DNA of 64,000 bases from a virus. The stretch's first letter is position 1, and every line of letters begins with the position of its first letter. Location of the stretch: positions 1 to 64,000 of the IMG/VR virus record IMGVR_UViG_3300050132_000038, one strand, 5' to 3'. The notes under the pieces were generated by a model. That model was given only the letters and a program-made list of their open reading frames with translations. It made no database searches and had not been told where the DNA came from. A program made the translations under genes and the position numbers. This document shows positions 41,831 to 48,951 of this stretch, piece by piece.

Positions 41831-42069
41831 TCTTTGTCCTTACCAAGTTCAATTTCTTTAAAGTCATCGCCCTCTGCAATCTGTTTGATGTACTTCGCAA
41901 TCTTATCTGCCTGGTCAATCGGGATGTTGAGGCCTTGCCGACCGTGCTGCCAAGTTGGATTCTTCTTGGTCTGGTACATTTGGCGAAGGGACACGAAGCG
42001 CTCCCCGTTGAGGATCACTCCACTCATTCTGATCGCTTTAGCATCGGACAGCTTTAGAAGTTTTGCCAT
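41827..42069 (-). CDS. Possible PC4-like nucleic-acid-binding protein
   Basis: 80 residues. The stretch GVILNGERFVSLRQMYQTKKNPTWQHGRQGLNIPIDQADKIAKYIKQI resembles the PC4/p15-type transcriptional coactivator fold: strands with R-x-(M/W)-Y, a basic loop ending RQGL, then one long helix. That would make it an ssDNA-binding regulator. Weak call from pattern only. Confidence 0.45.
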   Translation of the reverse strand: MAKLLKLSDAKAIRMSGVILNGERFVSLRQMYQTKKNPTWQHGRQGLNIPIDQADKIAKYIKQIAEGDDFKEIELGKDKE

Positions 42070-42081
42070 ATTATTCCTTAG

Positions 42082-42276
42082 TTAGTACCCACCGAAACCT
42101 GTATCAGCCGGAGCAGAAGAACGAGCAGCTGCCACTGCAAACACTACGCTAACCACTAGTATAGTGAGCATAATCTTCCAGGTTACGCTCCAGCCTAGAA
42201 GGAATAAGAAGATTAGAAATGTTAGCGTTACTACTATAATGTTAGTTATAGTTAGATGATCTAGATTTGCTTTCAC
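42082..42276 (-). CDS. Small membrane protein
   Basis: 64 residues from GTG 42276. Two adjacent hydrophobic segments (about residues 10-28 and 31-50: IIVVTLTFLIFLFLLGW; IMLTILVVSVVFAVAAA). Unknown role in the envelope. Overlaps the preceding gene by 4 bases. Confidence 0.6.
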   Translation of the reverse strand: MKANLDHLTITNIIVVTLTFLIFLFLLGWSVTWKIMLTILVVSVVFAVAAARSSAPADTGFGGY

Positions 42277-42581
42277 TGGGAAAACCTCGTAGCCTCACGG
42301 TCATTGAGGAATTGGCATAAGTCCTCCTCTTCTACGTGCCAACAAAGAACAGTAGTATCAGCTATAGCATTTATATTCCCGCGATCCCCTACTAGATAGC
42401 GTACTCCCACCGAGTTGATAACCTGCTGTTGTTTGTCTACGGCGTAGACTTTTATCTGATCCAGCAAGGTGTACTCGTGTTCACCAGTCCTCTTTGTTAC
42501 GGTACTATTGACTGGGATTTCAGAAGCGGGCAACAACACTTTGAACACTAGCTGCCCACTACACTCGTCGTGATCACCCAT
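42273..42581 (-). CDS. Hypothetical protein
   Basis: 102 residues, soluble, beta-rich (KVLLPASEIPVNSTVTKRTGEHEYTLLDQIKVYAVDKQ) and acidic at the end. Not recognised. Sits in a chain of overlapping small genes. Confidence 0.55.
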   Translation of the reverse strand: MGDHDECSGQLVFKVLLPASEIPVNSTVTKRTGEHEYTLLDQIKVYAVDKQQQVINSVGVRYLVGDRGNINAIADTTVLCWHVEEEDLCQFLNDREATRFSQ

Positions 42582-42583
42582 TG

Positions 42584-42700
42584 CTACTCCTTATGTTCCG
42601 AGCGTCGGGCCATACCAATTTCCCGCAGCTGATTAATCGTAAGATCGTAGTCAACGCATTTAAAGAGTGCTTGGTCTGCTTCTTTTCGTTCTTCTGTCAT
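42584..42700 (-). CDS. Very small charged protein
   Basis: 38 residues from ATG 42700 (MTEERKEADQALFKCVDYDLTINQLREIGM), whose ATG overlaps the TAA of the SPFH gene. The AGGTGAACAGGT upstream supplies the ribosome-binding site, so a longer start inside the SPFH gene is unnecessary. Confidence 0.55.
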   Translation of the reverse strand: MTEERKEADQALFKCVDYDLTINQLREIGMARRSEHKE

Positions 42701-43545
42701 TACCTGTTCACCTGGAATGTTGGGATCGGGGAGTTCCCGCTCCCTACGTACTGAGGTTGCACACCATTCCAACGCTCAATCCACATCTGGGTCAGCACTT
42801 CTGGATTCTTTGCCAAAGCTGCACCTCGCAATTCCGTTGCCTGTGCCTCATTCTGAGCAACCGTAACGTCAGCAAGTGAGTTCACAACACGCTTCGCTGC
42901 TTCTGCCTTGGTCTGCGCTACTTCATTCTCAATTTGGATCCCCTTCTGAATCGCTGCCATCTTGGAGTTCATAGCAGCAACAATCTGCGGCGGGTAACGG
43001 AAGCTACCAATGGAGGATAGCTGTTCTACAGTAATGCCCACCGTGGAAGCCTTTGCAATTAGCTTCTGATTAACCTGAGTCATGAACTTTGCACGGTCGC
43101 TACTGATCTGATCCAGCGTCATAGAGCCCGCAACTTCTACTAAAGAATCACGTACCATGTTACGCAGGTACACGTCAGTGATCTCGTCCATGCCCTGCCG
43201 GTACTTCTGGAAAATCGTGGGGACGTTGGCTTCTGCAATGTGGTAGGTGATACCGAAGTCAGCATTAACGTTAGTCCCTTCTTGCGATTGGAAGTCGATC
43301 GACTCGTTCTTGGCCTTGCCTTCATCGAGGGATGCCGTCCACGTATAGTTCTGAGTGAACGTAGGGAACAAGTAGACTTGCGTGTTCCAACCTTGGAACG
43401 TGTTACCCGGCTGCAACACTTGGTTCTGCACGCCCGAACCTGAACCATACTTGTTGACCTTTACGCCAACGTACCCAACAGGAACTTTGGTACAGGCTGC
43501 GAGGAACGCGAGGGAGAGCAGGGAAAGGGTGATCTTCTTGTTCAT
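42700..43545 (-). CDS. SPFH/prohibitin-like lipoprotein
   Basis: 281 residues. The lipoprotein signal peptide MNKKITLSLLSLAFLAAC has a lipobox (LAAC), so the protein should be exported and lipid-anchored. The SPFH/band-7 domain follows: VPVGYVGVKVNKYG at the start, INADFGITYHIAEANVPTIFQKY-like strand and helix, and IRDxL/VEVAGSMTLDQI, then the charged coiled coil EVAQTKAEAAKRVVNSL. Most bacterial SPFH proteins are inner-membrane anchored; a lipoprotein version in a phage is unusual and may remodel or protect the envelope during infection. Confidence 0.85.
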   Translation of the reverse strand: MNKKITLSLLSLAFLAACTKVPVGYVGVKVNKYGSGSGVQNQVLQPGNTFQGWNTQVYLFPTFTQNYTWTASLDEGKAKNESIDFQSQEGTNVNADFGITYHIAEANVPTIFQKYRQGMDEITDVYLRNMVRDSLVEVAGSMTLDQISSDRAKFMTQVNQKLIAKASTVGITVEQLSSIGSFRYPPQIVAAMNSKMAAIQKGIQIENEVAQTKAEAAKRVVNSLADVTVAQNEAQATELRGAALAKNPEVLTQMWIERWNGVQPQYVGSGNSPIPTFQVNR

Positions 43546-43769
43546 TCTGAATCCTTAATTTTGTTGAGTTTGCGAAAACTACGAGCCACTATGTACCACA
43601 GTATGAACATAGCCGCTGCGTAGAGCATGACGAATGCGGGTAACAGAACGTAGGCGTCACCACTTTGGGTGAGCATGGAAGCGATACTGATACCTGCAAA
43701 CATTGCGTACACTGTTACGAGGGTTGCTAACAGCAAGATTGCGAGTTTGGTTTTGAGATAACGCTTCAT
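43542..43769 (-). CDS. Two-segment membrane protein beside the SPFH gene
   Basis: 75 residues with hydrophobic helices at about residues 9-32 and 41-62 and a basic C-terminal end. Overlaps the SPFH lipoprotein gene by 4 bases, suggesting they work together at the membrane. AGGGAGG precedes the ATG. Confidence 0.65.
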   Translation of the reverse strand: MKRYLKTKLAILLLATLVTVYAMFAGISIASMLTQSGDAYVLLPAFVMLYAAAMFILWYIVARSFRKLNKIKDSE

Positions 43770-43783
43770 TAGTTCCTCCCTTA

Positions 43784-44119
43784 CTAAATCTTATTTACAA
43801 GTGGCTTCACAATTAGGTGATAGTTAGCGAGGACCTTTCGGCCAGGAATACAGAAGCCGTTATCCGCGTAGTAACCTAGATGCCAGGAAGTCTTAGTCAC
43901 ACCTACTAAGGCGTTTCCAAGTTTAGTCCGACCGTAGATAGGTTCTGCGTGAGGCACATTAGAATTGAATGTGTACTTCCCACTAGGCGCACGTAACACC
44001 TTACCCGTCTGTGCTTCCATTATTCCGTCTGCGGAAAGCCAGAGTCGATCACTGTGATCTAGGAAAGGCAAGTTAAGGAATGCCGATTTGCCGAAGTCAT
44101 CTGTCACAAGATATAGCAT
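43784..44119 (-). CDS. Hypothetical protein
   Basis: 111 residues, soluble, beta-rich, with many aromatic residues (SDRLWLSADGIMEAQTGKVLRAPSGKYTFNSN). Not recognised. Confidence 0.55.
   Translation of the reverse strand: MLYLVTDDFGKSAFLNLPFLDHSDRLWLSADGIMEAQTGKVLRAPSGKYTFNSNVPHAEPIYGRTKLGNALVGVTKTSWHLGYYADNGFCIPGRKVLANYHLIVKPLVNKI
43792..43799 (-). promoter_or_regulatory. TGTAAATA element within end of gene
   Basis: Octamer inside the last codons of the 43784 gene, about 25 bases before the membrane-protein/SPFH pair. Followed by AGATTTAGTAAGG. Confidence 0.35.
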
Positions 44120-44120
44120 G

Positions 44121-44252
44121 TTATTTCCTTTTGCGATAGTCGCGAAGCTTCGGGATTAGGCTGTTGGAGATGACACGGACTTCTCTGATTGGTGCTTTCT
44201 CGCCTGAGATGTCGCCAAGTTCTGTGAATGGGTAATCAGTGTATGCTTTCAT
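44121..44252 (-). CDS. Very small protein
   Basis: 43 residues (MKAYTDYPFTELGDISGEKA... ending KLRDYRKRK), translated by eye. The ATG overlaps the stop of the 44249 gene (ATGA) and the stop lies 1 base before the ATG of the next gene, so it fills an otherwise empty slot in a tightly packed array. Confidence 0.6.
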   Translation of the reverse strand: MKAYTDYPFTELGDISGEKAPIREVRVISNSLIPKLRDYRKRK

Positions 44253-44599
44253 GATCTTTTCGCTACTAGAAATTTAGCGAAGGCTAAGGCATTGCCCCAA
44301 CCTTCATCTGTTGGCGGGAAGCGGGCGTCTGGACTAATATCCACTTCACTAAAATGAGGATCGAGCTTGTTTAAGACACGGGACAGTAGGTCGTTTACAG
44401 TGTAGATCCCACTGTATACCATGACTTTCATGCCCTCGAAGTTCTTAGCATCTGGGTAGTGAACTTTTACTACCAAACAGACGTTAGCTTTGCACCTCAC
44501 TATAGAGTGATTTACCACCTTGAAGTTCAGGGGATCCGGGTTGCTGTTCGGTGCTGCGTAGGGTGAACTGCTGCATTTGCTTCCCATACTAATGCCCAT
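44249..44599 (-). CDS. Hypothetical protein
   Basis: 116 residues with a Ser/Pro/Asn-rich first 25 residues then an alpha/beta domain (CLVVKVHYPDAKNFEGMKVMVYSGIYTVNDLLSRVLNKLDPHF). No family recognised. Confidence 0.55.
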   Translation of the reverse strand: MGISMGSKCSSSPYAAPNSNPDPLNFKVVNHSIVRCKANVCLVVKVHYPDAKNFEGMKVMVYSGIYTVNDLLSRVLNKLDPHFSEVDISPDARFPPTDEGWGNALAFAKFLVAKRS

Positions 44600-44601
44600 G
44601 A

Positions 44602-44847
44602 TTATTCCTTAATCATCTCATTGTAATCTTCTATAAGATCCTTCAACGCCCTACCAGAGGCGTGTACCCACCGTGGTGGTATACGGCAAACGCGCTGTGC
44701 GGTTACCGTATACTCTTTGGCTATAGCCTGTCCATTGATTGTAGTTGAACCATCTGCATGCTCTTGAATACTGAGGGTAAGAGTGACTTCCTTGGTAATA
44801 GGGCTGGCACTGAGATGCTCTAGCTTCTCGAAGTTTTCAGGGGTCAT
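44602..44847 (-). CDS. Hypothetical small protein
   Basis: 81 residues (TKEVTLTLSIQEHADGSTTINGQAIAKEYTVTAQRV), beta-rich with a helical end. Its ATG overlaps the last base of the SleB-like gene. Unknown. Confidence 0.5.
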   Translation of the reverse strand: MTPENFEKLEHLSASPITKEVTLTLSIQEHADGSTTINGQAIAKEYTVTAQRVCRIPPRWVHASGRALKDLIEDYNEMIKE

Positions 44848-45236
44848 CAGGAACTCAAATAATAAATGTGGGCATTAGTGGCAAATGCAACTCGGTAATG
44901 GCTACCCCACCTAGGATGTACATAGTGGGTGTGGTAGTACATTACGTGGGCGAATACTCTGCGCGTCCTCCTTGAGTACATAACACGTCTTGCTGTTGTG
45001 ATAGCGGTAGACCACGCTTTCCTTTCAACAGGATTCTTGACCCTGGGTGCTGTTAGCCGATGGTGTGCAGTCCAGCTGAACTGGCGAGGTTCTTCTATGA
45101 CGTTACATACACTGCGGTGCTCCTTCTCCGCCCTATTAAGGGCTACCGCAGCTACTGCTTCTCTATCAATTACTGTTGTACCACGTGCTTCGTAGAATAC
45201 GTTGAGGGCTAGGCAGAGTAAGGCCGAGCCTATCAC
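44847..45236 (-). CDS. SleB-like cell-wall hydrolase, candidate endolysin
   Basis: 129 residues. The N-terminal LCLALNVFYEARGTTVIDREAVAAVALNRAE is the catalytic segment of the SleB/Hydrolase_2 family (Glu in YEARG), followed by VCNVIEEPRQFSWT and a His/Arg-rich end. The family cleaves peptidoglycan glycan strands. The first 15 residues are mildly hydrophobic and could be a signal-arrest or export helix. It may be the lysis enzyme of the phage; the nearest holin candidates are the small membrane proteins at 42082 and 43542. Confidence 0.8.
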   Translation of the reverse strand: MIGSALLCLALNVFYEARGTTVIDREAVAAVALNRAEKEHRSVCNVIEEPRQFSWTAHHRLTAPRVKNPVERKAWSTAITTARRVMYSRRTRRVFAHVMYYHTHYVHPRWGSHYRVAFATNAHIYYLSS

Positions 45237-45529
45237 TTCTTAGCCTTCTTGTTAAACGTCTTACGCTCAGTGCTTATACCTTCGTATACGGCAACAAGCT
45301 TGTCTAAGTTTCGTGCAATAGCGATAGCGACCTTTGTCTTATGGACGTCATTCTCGAAGAAGAGTATGCGGGTAGCACTACCATCTAGGTCTGTTATAGA
45401 ACTCAACGCCGAGTCTACGGCCATAACGAAGCGAGGATGTGCTCCACGGTTAGCTGCCCCCTCGTATTCCTTGCACTCTGCTTCGGTATTAAACGGGGTG
45501 CCGTCATCTGCCACATATTGAATTTTCAT
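45233..45529 (-). CDS. Hypothetical protein
   Basis: 98 residues (MKIQYVADDGTPFNTEAECKEYE...). The opening pattern, a short strand, DGTxFxTxxxCxxYE, is common in small phage proteins of unknown role. Overlaps neighbours by 4 bases on both sides. Confidence 0.6.
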   Translation of the reverse strand: MKIQYVADDGTPFNTEAECKEYEGAANRGAHPRFVMAVDSALSSITDLDGSATRILFFENDVHKTKVAIAIARNLDKLVAVYEGISTERKTFNKKAKK

Positions 45530-45921
45530 TTCAGTTCCTTAGTGTAGCCGCCCGTACCGTATTCAACTTCGCCGTTAGGCAGAAGTACCATAGAGACGTG
45601 TGTAGGTGTGAAGTCCTTTACTACTTTTAGTTCTAACGAGTTGATTTCATCTAGAGCATTCCGTACTACAACTAGACGATCCCGTTCATGGCGGACGCTT
45701 GTTCCATTAGCCCACCGACTAAGTAGAATCTGGTGTTCCTGCTGGAGAGACTCTCGATCTGCAATCGTGTACACTTTTTTCGGGTTGTACTTACGAAACT
45801 CCTGCATCATCTCTTTGTAGAGCTTCTCGGAAAGCTTTGCGTCCTTAGCTTCGAGCGCATCCCACAGCTTTGTACCAGAGGCAACTGTTACGTCTTTATA
45901 CTTTACAGTGTGCTTGCTCAT
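45526..45921 (-). CDS. Hypothetical protein
   Basis: 131 residues, helical (KLWDALEAKDAKLSEKLYKEMMQEFRKYNPKKVYTIADRESLQQEHQILL). Not recognised. Confidence 0.55.
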   Translation of the reverse strand: MSKHTVKYKDVTVASGTKLWDALEAKDAKLSEKLYKEMMQEFRKYNPKKVYTIADRESLQQEHQILLSRWANGTSVRHERDRLVVVRNALDEINSLELKVVKDFTPTHVSMVLLPNGEVEYGTGGYTKELK

Positions 45922-46142
45922 TGTATAGAACTCGAATCAGAATCACCAAGCAAGTAGTCATAGCTATGACTGTCGATACGTTGGCCTTCCAAATTTACAC
46001 TGACGTTTACTCTACTCTCACCTGTTCTACTCTCACCTGCCTCTACACTGACCCTAATCTGAAGTTTCGCCTGTATGAAGTTGAACATACAATGCTGGAA
46101 GTGCGGATTTTCAAACAGTTTCTCGATTTGCTCGTTAGTCAT
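45918..46142 (-). CDS. Hypothetical small protein
   Basis: 74 residues from ATG 46142 (MTNEQIEKLFENPHFQHC), chosen because AAGGGAGCTAAC precedes it and it clears the gene at 46144. A Ser/Glu/Arg repeat-like stretch (ESRTGESRVNVSVN) follows. Unknown. Confidence 0.6.
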   Translation of the reverse strand: MTNEQIEKLFENPHFQHCMFNFIQAKLQIRVSVEAGESRTGESRVNVSVNLEGQRIDSHSYDYLLGDSDSSSIQ

Positions 46143-46143
46143 G

Positions 46144-46461
46144 TTAGCTCCCTTTACTATAGAGGTCTTCCTGGCCCCAATGCCAGCCTTGAGCCCACTC
46201 TTGGCGTAAGGCAGGCGTTTGGTACGGGTTACTTTCAAGTGTTTTCCCGTTAGCCCTAGATTTGCAACCATCCTGGTAGGCTAACTCTGTGGCACTCTGC
46301 ATCTTAGGGAACTCGACTTGCACACAGGCTTGCTTCTCAATCAGCTTCTCTACCTCGTCTGCCCAGCGCCGTAATTTGTTGGCATGTTGCTGGACCGTAA
46401 AGTATGGACATTCAGCTTCCTCAGCTGCACGTCTACGTAGATACTCAGCTAGTTCTTTCAT
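46144..46461 (-). CDS. Protein with ribosome-modulation-factor-like motif
   Basis: 105 residues. N-terminal charged helices, then AYQDGCKSRANGKTLESNPYQTPALRQEWAQGW, which follows the RMF-type pattern G-x5-A-x-G-x6-NPY-x6-R-x2-W-x2-GW. In bacteria such motifs occur in ribosome modulation factor and CrpP-like proteins. A role in controlling host ribosomes is possible but unproven. Confidence 0.55.
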   Translation of the reverse strand: MKELAEYLRRRAAEEAECPYFTVQQHANKLRRWADEVEKLIEKQACVQVEFPKMQSATELAYQDGCKSRANGKTLESNPYQTPALRQEWAQGWHWGQEDLYSKGS

Positions 46462-46739
46462 GGGAAGAACCCGGAGATGATTACTTTGTTGGTAGGATTG
46501 GCGATTGCCTTCCGCGGTAGCTTCTTATACTGCTTGAGCTTATACTGCTTGAGCTTATACTGCTTGAGCTTATACTGACCTGCCTCATTATATATGAGAT
46601 CATTAAGCTCGTCCTGCAAGCTCATGTCCTGATCCGCATTGTTGATGAAGATCTTGTCTAGGTGAGACTGATCTCCAGCCACTATGAAGAAACTCAAAGG
46701 TTCTTGCCTGCACATGTCCCAGATAATTACTGTCTTCAT
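46458..46739 (-). CDS. Hypothetical protein with Lys-Gln-Tyr tandem repeat
   Basis: 93 residues. N-terminal alpha/beta part with FIVAGDQSHLDKIFI, then YKLKQ repeated in tandem near the C-terminus, followed by a basic end. Unknown. Confidence 0.6.
   Translation of the reverse strand: MKTVIIWDMCRQEPLSFFIVAGDQSHLDKIFINNADQDMSLQDELNDLIYNEAGQYKLKQYKLKQYKLKQYKKLPRKAIANPTNKVIISGFFP
46524..46577. repeat. 15-base in-frame tandem repeat (3.6 copies)
   Basis: CTTATACTGCTTGAG repeated three times plus a 9-base partial copy, with no mismatches, inside a coding region. It encodes YKLKQ units. Perfect identity implies recent slippage expansion. Confidence 0.95.
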
Positions 46740-46975
46740 TTTGAATCTCCGTTTAGAATAGGTGGCAGTTCATCGTAGTACTGGTTGTCCTCTAGCCACT
46801 GGGTGATAAGCGAAGTTGACCTTGCAAGATCCTCTTCATTATATAGTTCAGGCCAGGGGCTCTTGATGAACAGGTTGCAGAAGTGCTGGCCTAACCGAAG
46901 ATGTTTCAGGGCTCCCGCATCCTTGTACCGTAGGGTGATGAACTTAGCGAAAGCTCTTGCACACGAATGGTCCAT
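46736..46975 (-). CDS. Hypothetical small protein
   Basis: 79 residues (CARAFAKFITLRYKDAGALKHLRLGQHFCNLFI...), helical. Overlaps neighbouring genes by 4 and 1 bases. Its pattern of FxxxRYxxAxxxxHLRxGQxFxN(x)F is widespread in small phage proteins of unknown function. Confidence 0.6.
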   Translation of the reverse strand: MDHSCARAFAKFITLRYKDAGALKHLRLGQHFCNLFIKSPWPELYNEEDLARSTSLITQWLEDNQYYDELPPILNGDSK

Positions 46976-47388
46976 TATCTTCTCCTTAGTTCACCGCGCT
47001 TCATAGCTGCGTACTCTGATTCGGATAGTAATTGATCGCCCATTTTATTCCCCGGAGGTGCGATCCTATTCTGAATCTCACGATAACGCTCTTTGGCTGC
47101 TTCTTCACGCTCTGCCATTTCGCCAGTTAGTCGAGGCTGCGCCTTCATCACCGTTACCGGGAATCGTTCGGCTGCACTGCGGGTGTTCACAATTCCTGAC
47201 GTTCTGTACACCGGCATCTTTGACTGAATGAATTCACGTTCAACCTTTGTGCTCCTAGTCGTCTTAGCGAACCCAGACGTCATGCTCTTCAATGCTTGGA
47301 AACGCGCTCCCACTTGCTGCTCTTCTTGTAACTTACGTGCCCGTTCTTTGTCACGGGCGACTGCTGCTTTTGCTTTCTGCGACTTCAC
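46975..47388 (-). CDS. Basic hypothetical protein
   Basis: 137 residues from GTG 47388 (AAGGATAAACT upstream). Rich in Lys, Arg, Ala and Glu throughout; probably helical and nucleic-acid or ribosome associated. Not recognised. Confidence 0.6.
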   Translation of the reverse strand: MKSQKAKAAVARDKERARKLQEEQQVGARFQALKSMTSGFAKTTRSTKVEREFIQSKMPVYRTSGIVNTRSAAERFPVTVMKAQPRLTGEMAEREEAAKERYREIQNRIAPPGNKMGDQLLSESEYAAMKRGELRRR

Positions 47389-47418
47389 AGTTTATCCTTA
47401 ACTGACATTCCTAAATAC

Positions 47419-47426
47419 TATTTACA
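47419..47426 (-). promoter_or_regulatory. TGTAAATA element after a terminator
   Basis: Octamer located between a terminator (47442-47472) and the start of the 47388 gene about 30 bases on. This is the arrangement expected for a promoter that restarts transcription. Confidence 0.55.
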
Positions 47427-47441
47427 CGCCTAAAATGCAAA

Positions 47442-47472
47442 AGAGGATTCAGATTGTTAGTCTGAATCCTCT
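47442..47472 (-). terminator. Intrinsic terminator after NAD salvage genes
   Basis: Minus-strand stem AGAGGATTCAGA / TCTGAATCCTCT (12 pairs, 7-base loop) followed by TTTTGC, 8 bases after the stop of the nicotinamide phosphoribosyltransferase gene. Confidence 0.9.
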
Positions 47473-47479
47473 ATACTAC

Positions 47480-48880
47480 TTACAGGTTGCTGTTTGAACG
47501 TACTTGTGCGAACGTCATGTCACGGAACATCTGATCGCTACCTAAGGTATTCTTATACACAGGTTCCAGATAGTTGTGATAGGCTACCACACTAGCCTCG
47601 ACTGCAGAAGTCATGATACCCATGTCGTTTGCGTACACCATCTGCCTACCCTTCTTTGAAGCCTTGGCCCTAGAGGTAGCTGGATTCTTAGCAATGCCAG
47701 TCCAACCAGACAATCCATTGGTTACTGCAGATGCCTTGTGTGCATACCCGAGCGTATCACGATTGATACCTTGAAGGAGGGCGCCGCCCATGCCGAATGC
47801 GACGTTCTCGATCGAGAACTTGTTGAGTTCCAATGCCGTGCAAATTGCATTGATAGATGTACGATTCACACCATCGCCTTGAATCACCCGCACTGCTGGG
47901 TGCAACACTGAATAACCTTTACTGTTGGTCGTGTAACCATACGAATTTGCCAGGGAGCGAACAGTGTACATAACTTCCGATACGGGATCACCAGAGTCCG
48001 GACGAATCACAACACGGCCACCTTTCTCCAACACTCGGTCTTTCAGCTGCTTGCCCCAGATGTTGTCTACTGCGTTATGCAGGTCGTAAGCATCTGATAC
48101 GCACGCATAAATCTTGCCCTCACCACCAAAGTTTTCAATCATATTGGCGTAGGCATCAGCCTCGAACTCTTGACCCCAGGAGCAAACAGTGAAGTGCTCC
48201 ATCGCAGGGATTGAATAACCTGCTAATGGTTCCTCGTAGAATTGAGCTGCGGCTTCGATACCGCCCATCGTATCGCTGCCCATGAAGTTAACCAAGTGTG
48301 CCATTGCCCCTAGGCTTGCTGTCTCTTCTGACGATGCACCGCGAGCACCAAAGTCATGCAAGCGGAACCCCAACTCTGCCTTTGGACTATCGCAGGTCTT
48401 CTCTAGCCATTTGCGAAGATCTTGCTTGATGTGCCAGCTCAGGGTTGCCACAGTCGATGGATACCAGAGCGCACGCAGCAAGGAGGTTTCAACGAATTGC
48501 CCAATCCAAGGAATCGAAGGATCGGTGGACATTACCTGATACAGGGGGACACGGTTCGGGACGACCAAGCCTTCGGGCAGAGCTTGCAGGCTAATAGGAG
48601 GCAGCCCTTTGTGGATTTCGACAATTCGCATGAACTCAGCGTAGGGGAAGTACCCACTGTGGCGAAGTGCAGTAGCCTGGGCGTACTTAACTTGCTCCCT
48701 GGTCAACGGGTTACTTCGAATCTTCCGCAGCCATGCTTGAAGCCCAAACACCATGCTCTTCTTGAAGACTTCATCCGACCGTGCTTCTGCGTAGCTGCTA
48801 ACGTTACGCAAGGACTTAGGGAGCTGCAGGTAGTGGGAGTATTTATATGAATCGGTATCGAGTGCGAAATTATAGGTCAT
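47480..48880 (-). CDS. nadV: Nicotinamide phosphoribosyltransferase
   Basis: 466 residues, full family length. Converts nicotinamide and PRPP to NMN in the first step of NAD salvage. Conserved segments are DTDSYKYSHYLQLP, RLHDFGARGASSEETA (substrate-binding), VIRPDSGDP (phosphate-binding), and RVIQGDGVNRTS near residue 350. The adenylyltransferase gene lies just upstream, giving a two-gene nicotinamide-to-NAD pathway. Such pairs occur in several large phages and have been linked to NAD restoration after NAD-depleting defence systems. The terminator downstream closes the unit. Confidence 0.93.
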   Translation of the reverse strand: MTYNFALDTDSYKYSHYLQLPKSLRNVSSYAEARSDEVFKKSMVFGLQAWLRKIRSNPLTREQVKYAQATALRHSGYFPYAEFMRIVEIHKGLPPISLQALPEGLVVPNRVPLYQVMSTDPSIPWIGQFVETSLLRALWYPSTVATLSWHIKQDLRKWLEKTCDSPKAELGFRLHDFGARGASSEETASLGAMAHLVNFMGSDTMGGIEAAAQFYEEPLAGYSIPAMEHFTVCSWGQEFEADAYANMIENFGGEGKIYACVSDAYDLHNAVDNIWGKQLKDRVLEKGGRVVIRPDSGDPVSEVMYTVRSLANSYGYTTNSKGYSVLHPAVRVIQGDGVNRTSINAICTALELNKFSIENVAFGMGGALLQGINRDTLGYAHKASAVTNGLSGWTGIAKNPATSRAKASKKGRQMVYANDMGIMTSAVEASVVAYHNYLEPVYKNTLGSDQMFRDMTFAQVRSNSNL

Positions 48881-48951
48881 GGCAAATCTCCTTTGCTTTA
48901 AATGGATTCCTCGGACTCACTGCCCGAGGTTTGGTGCTACAGGATATATTG

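Noticed and set aside
46524-46577. CRISPR-like array.
   Set aside because: The units are directly adjacent without spacers and in frame within a gene; it is a simple coding tandem repeat.
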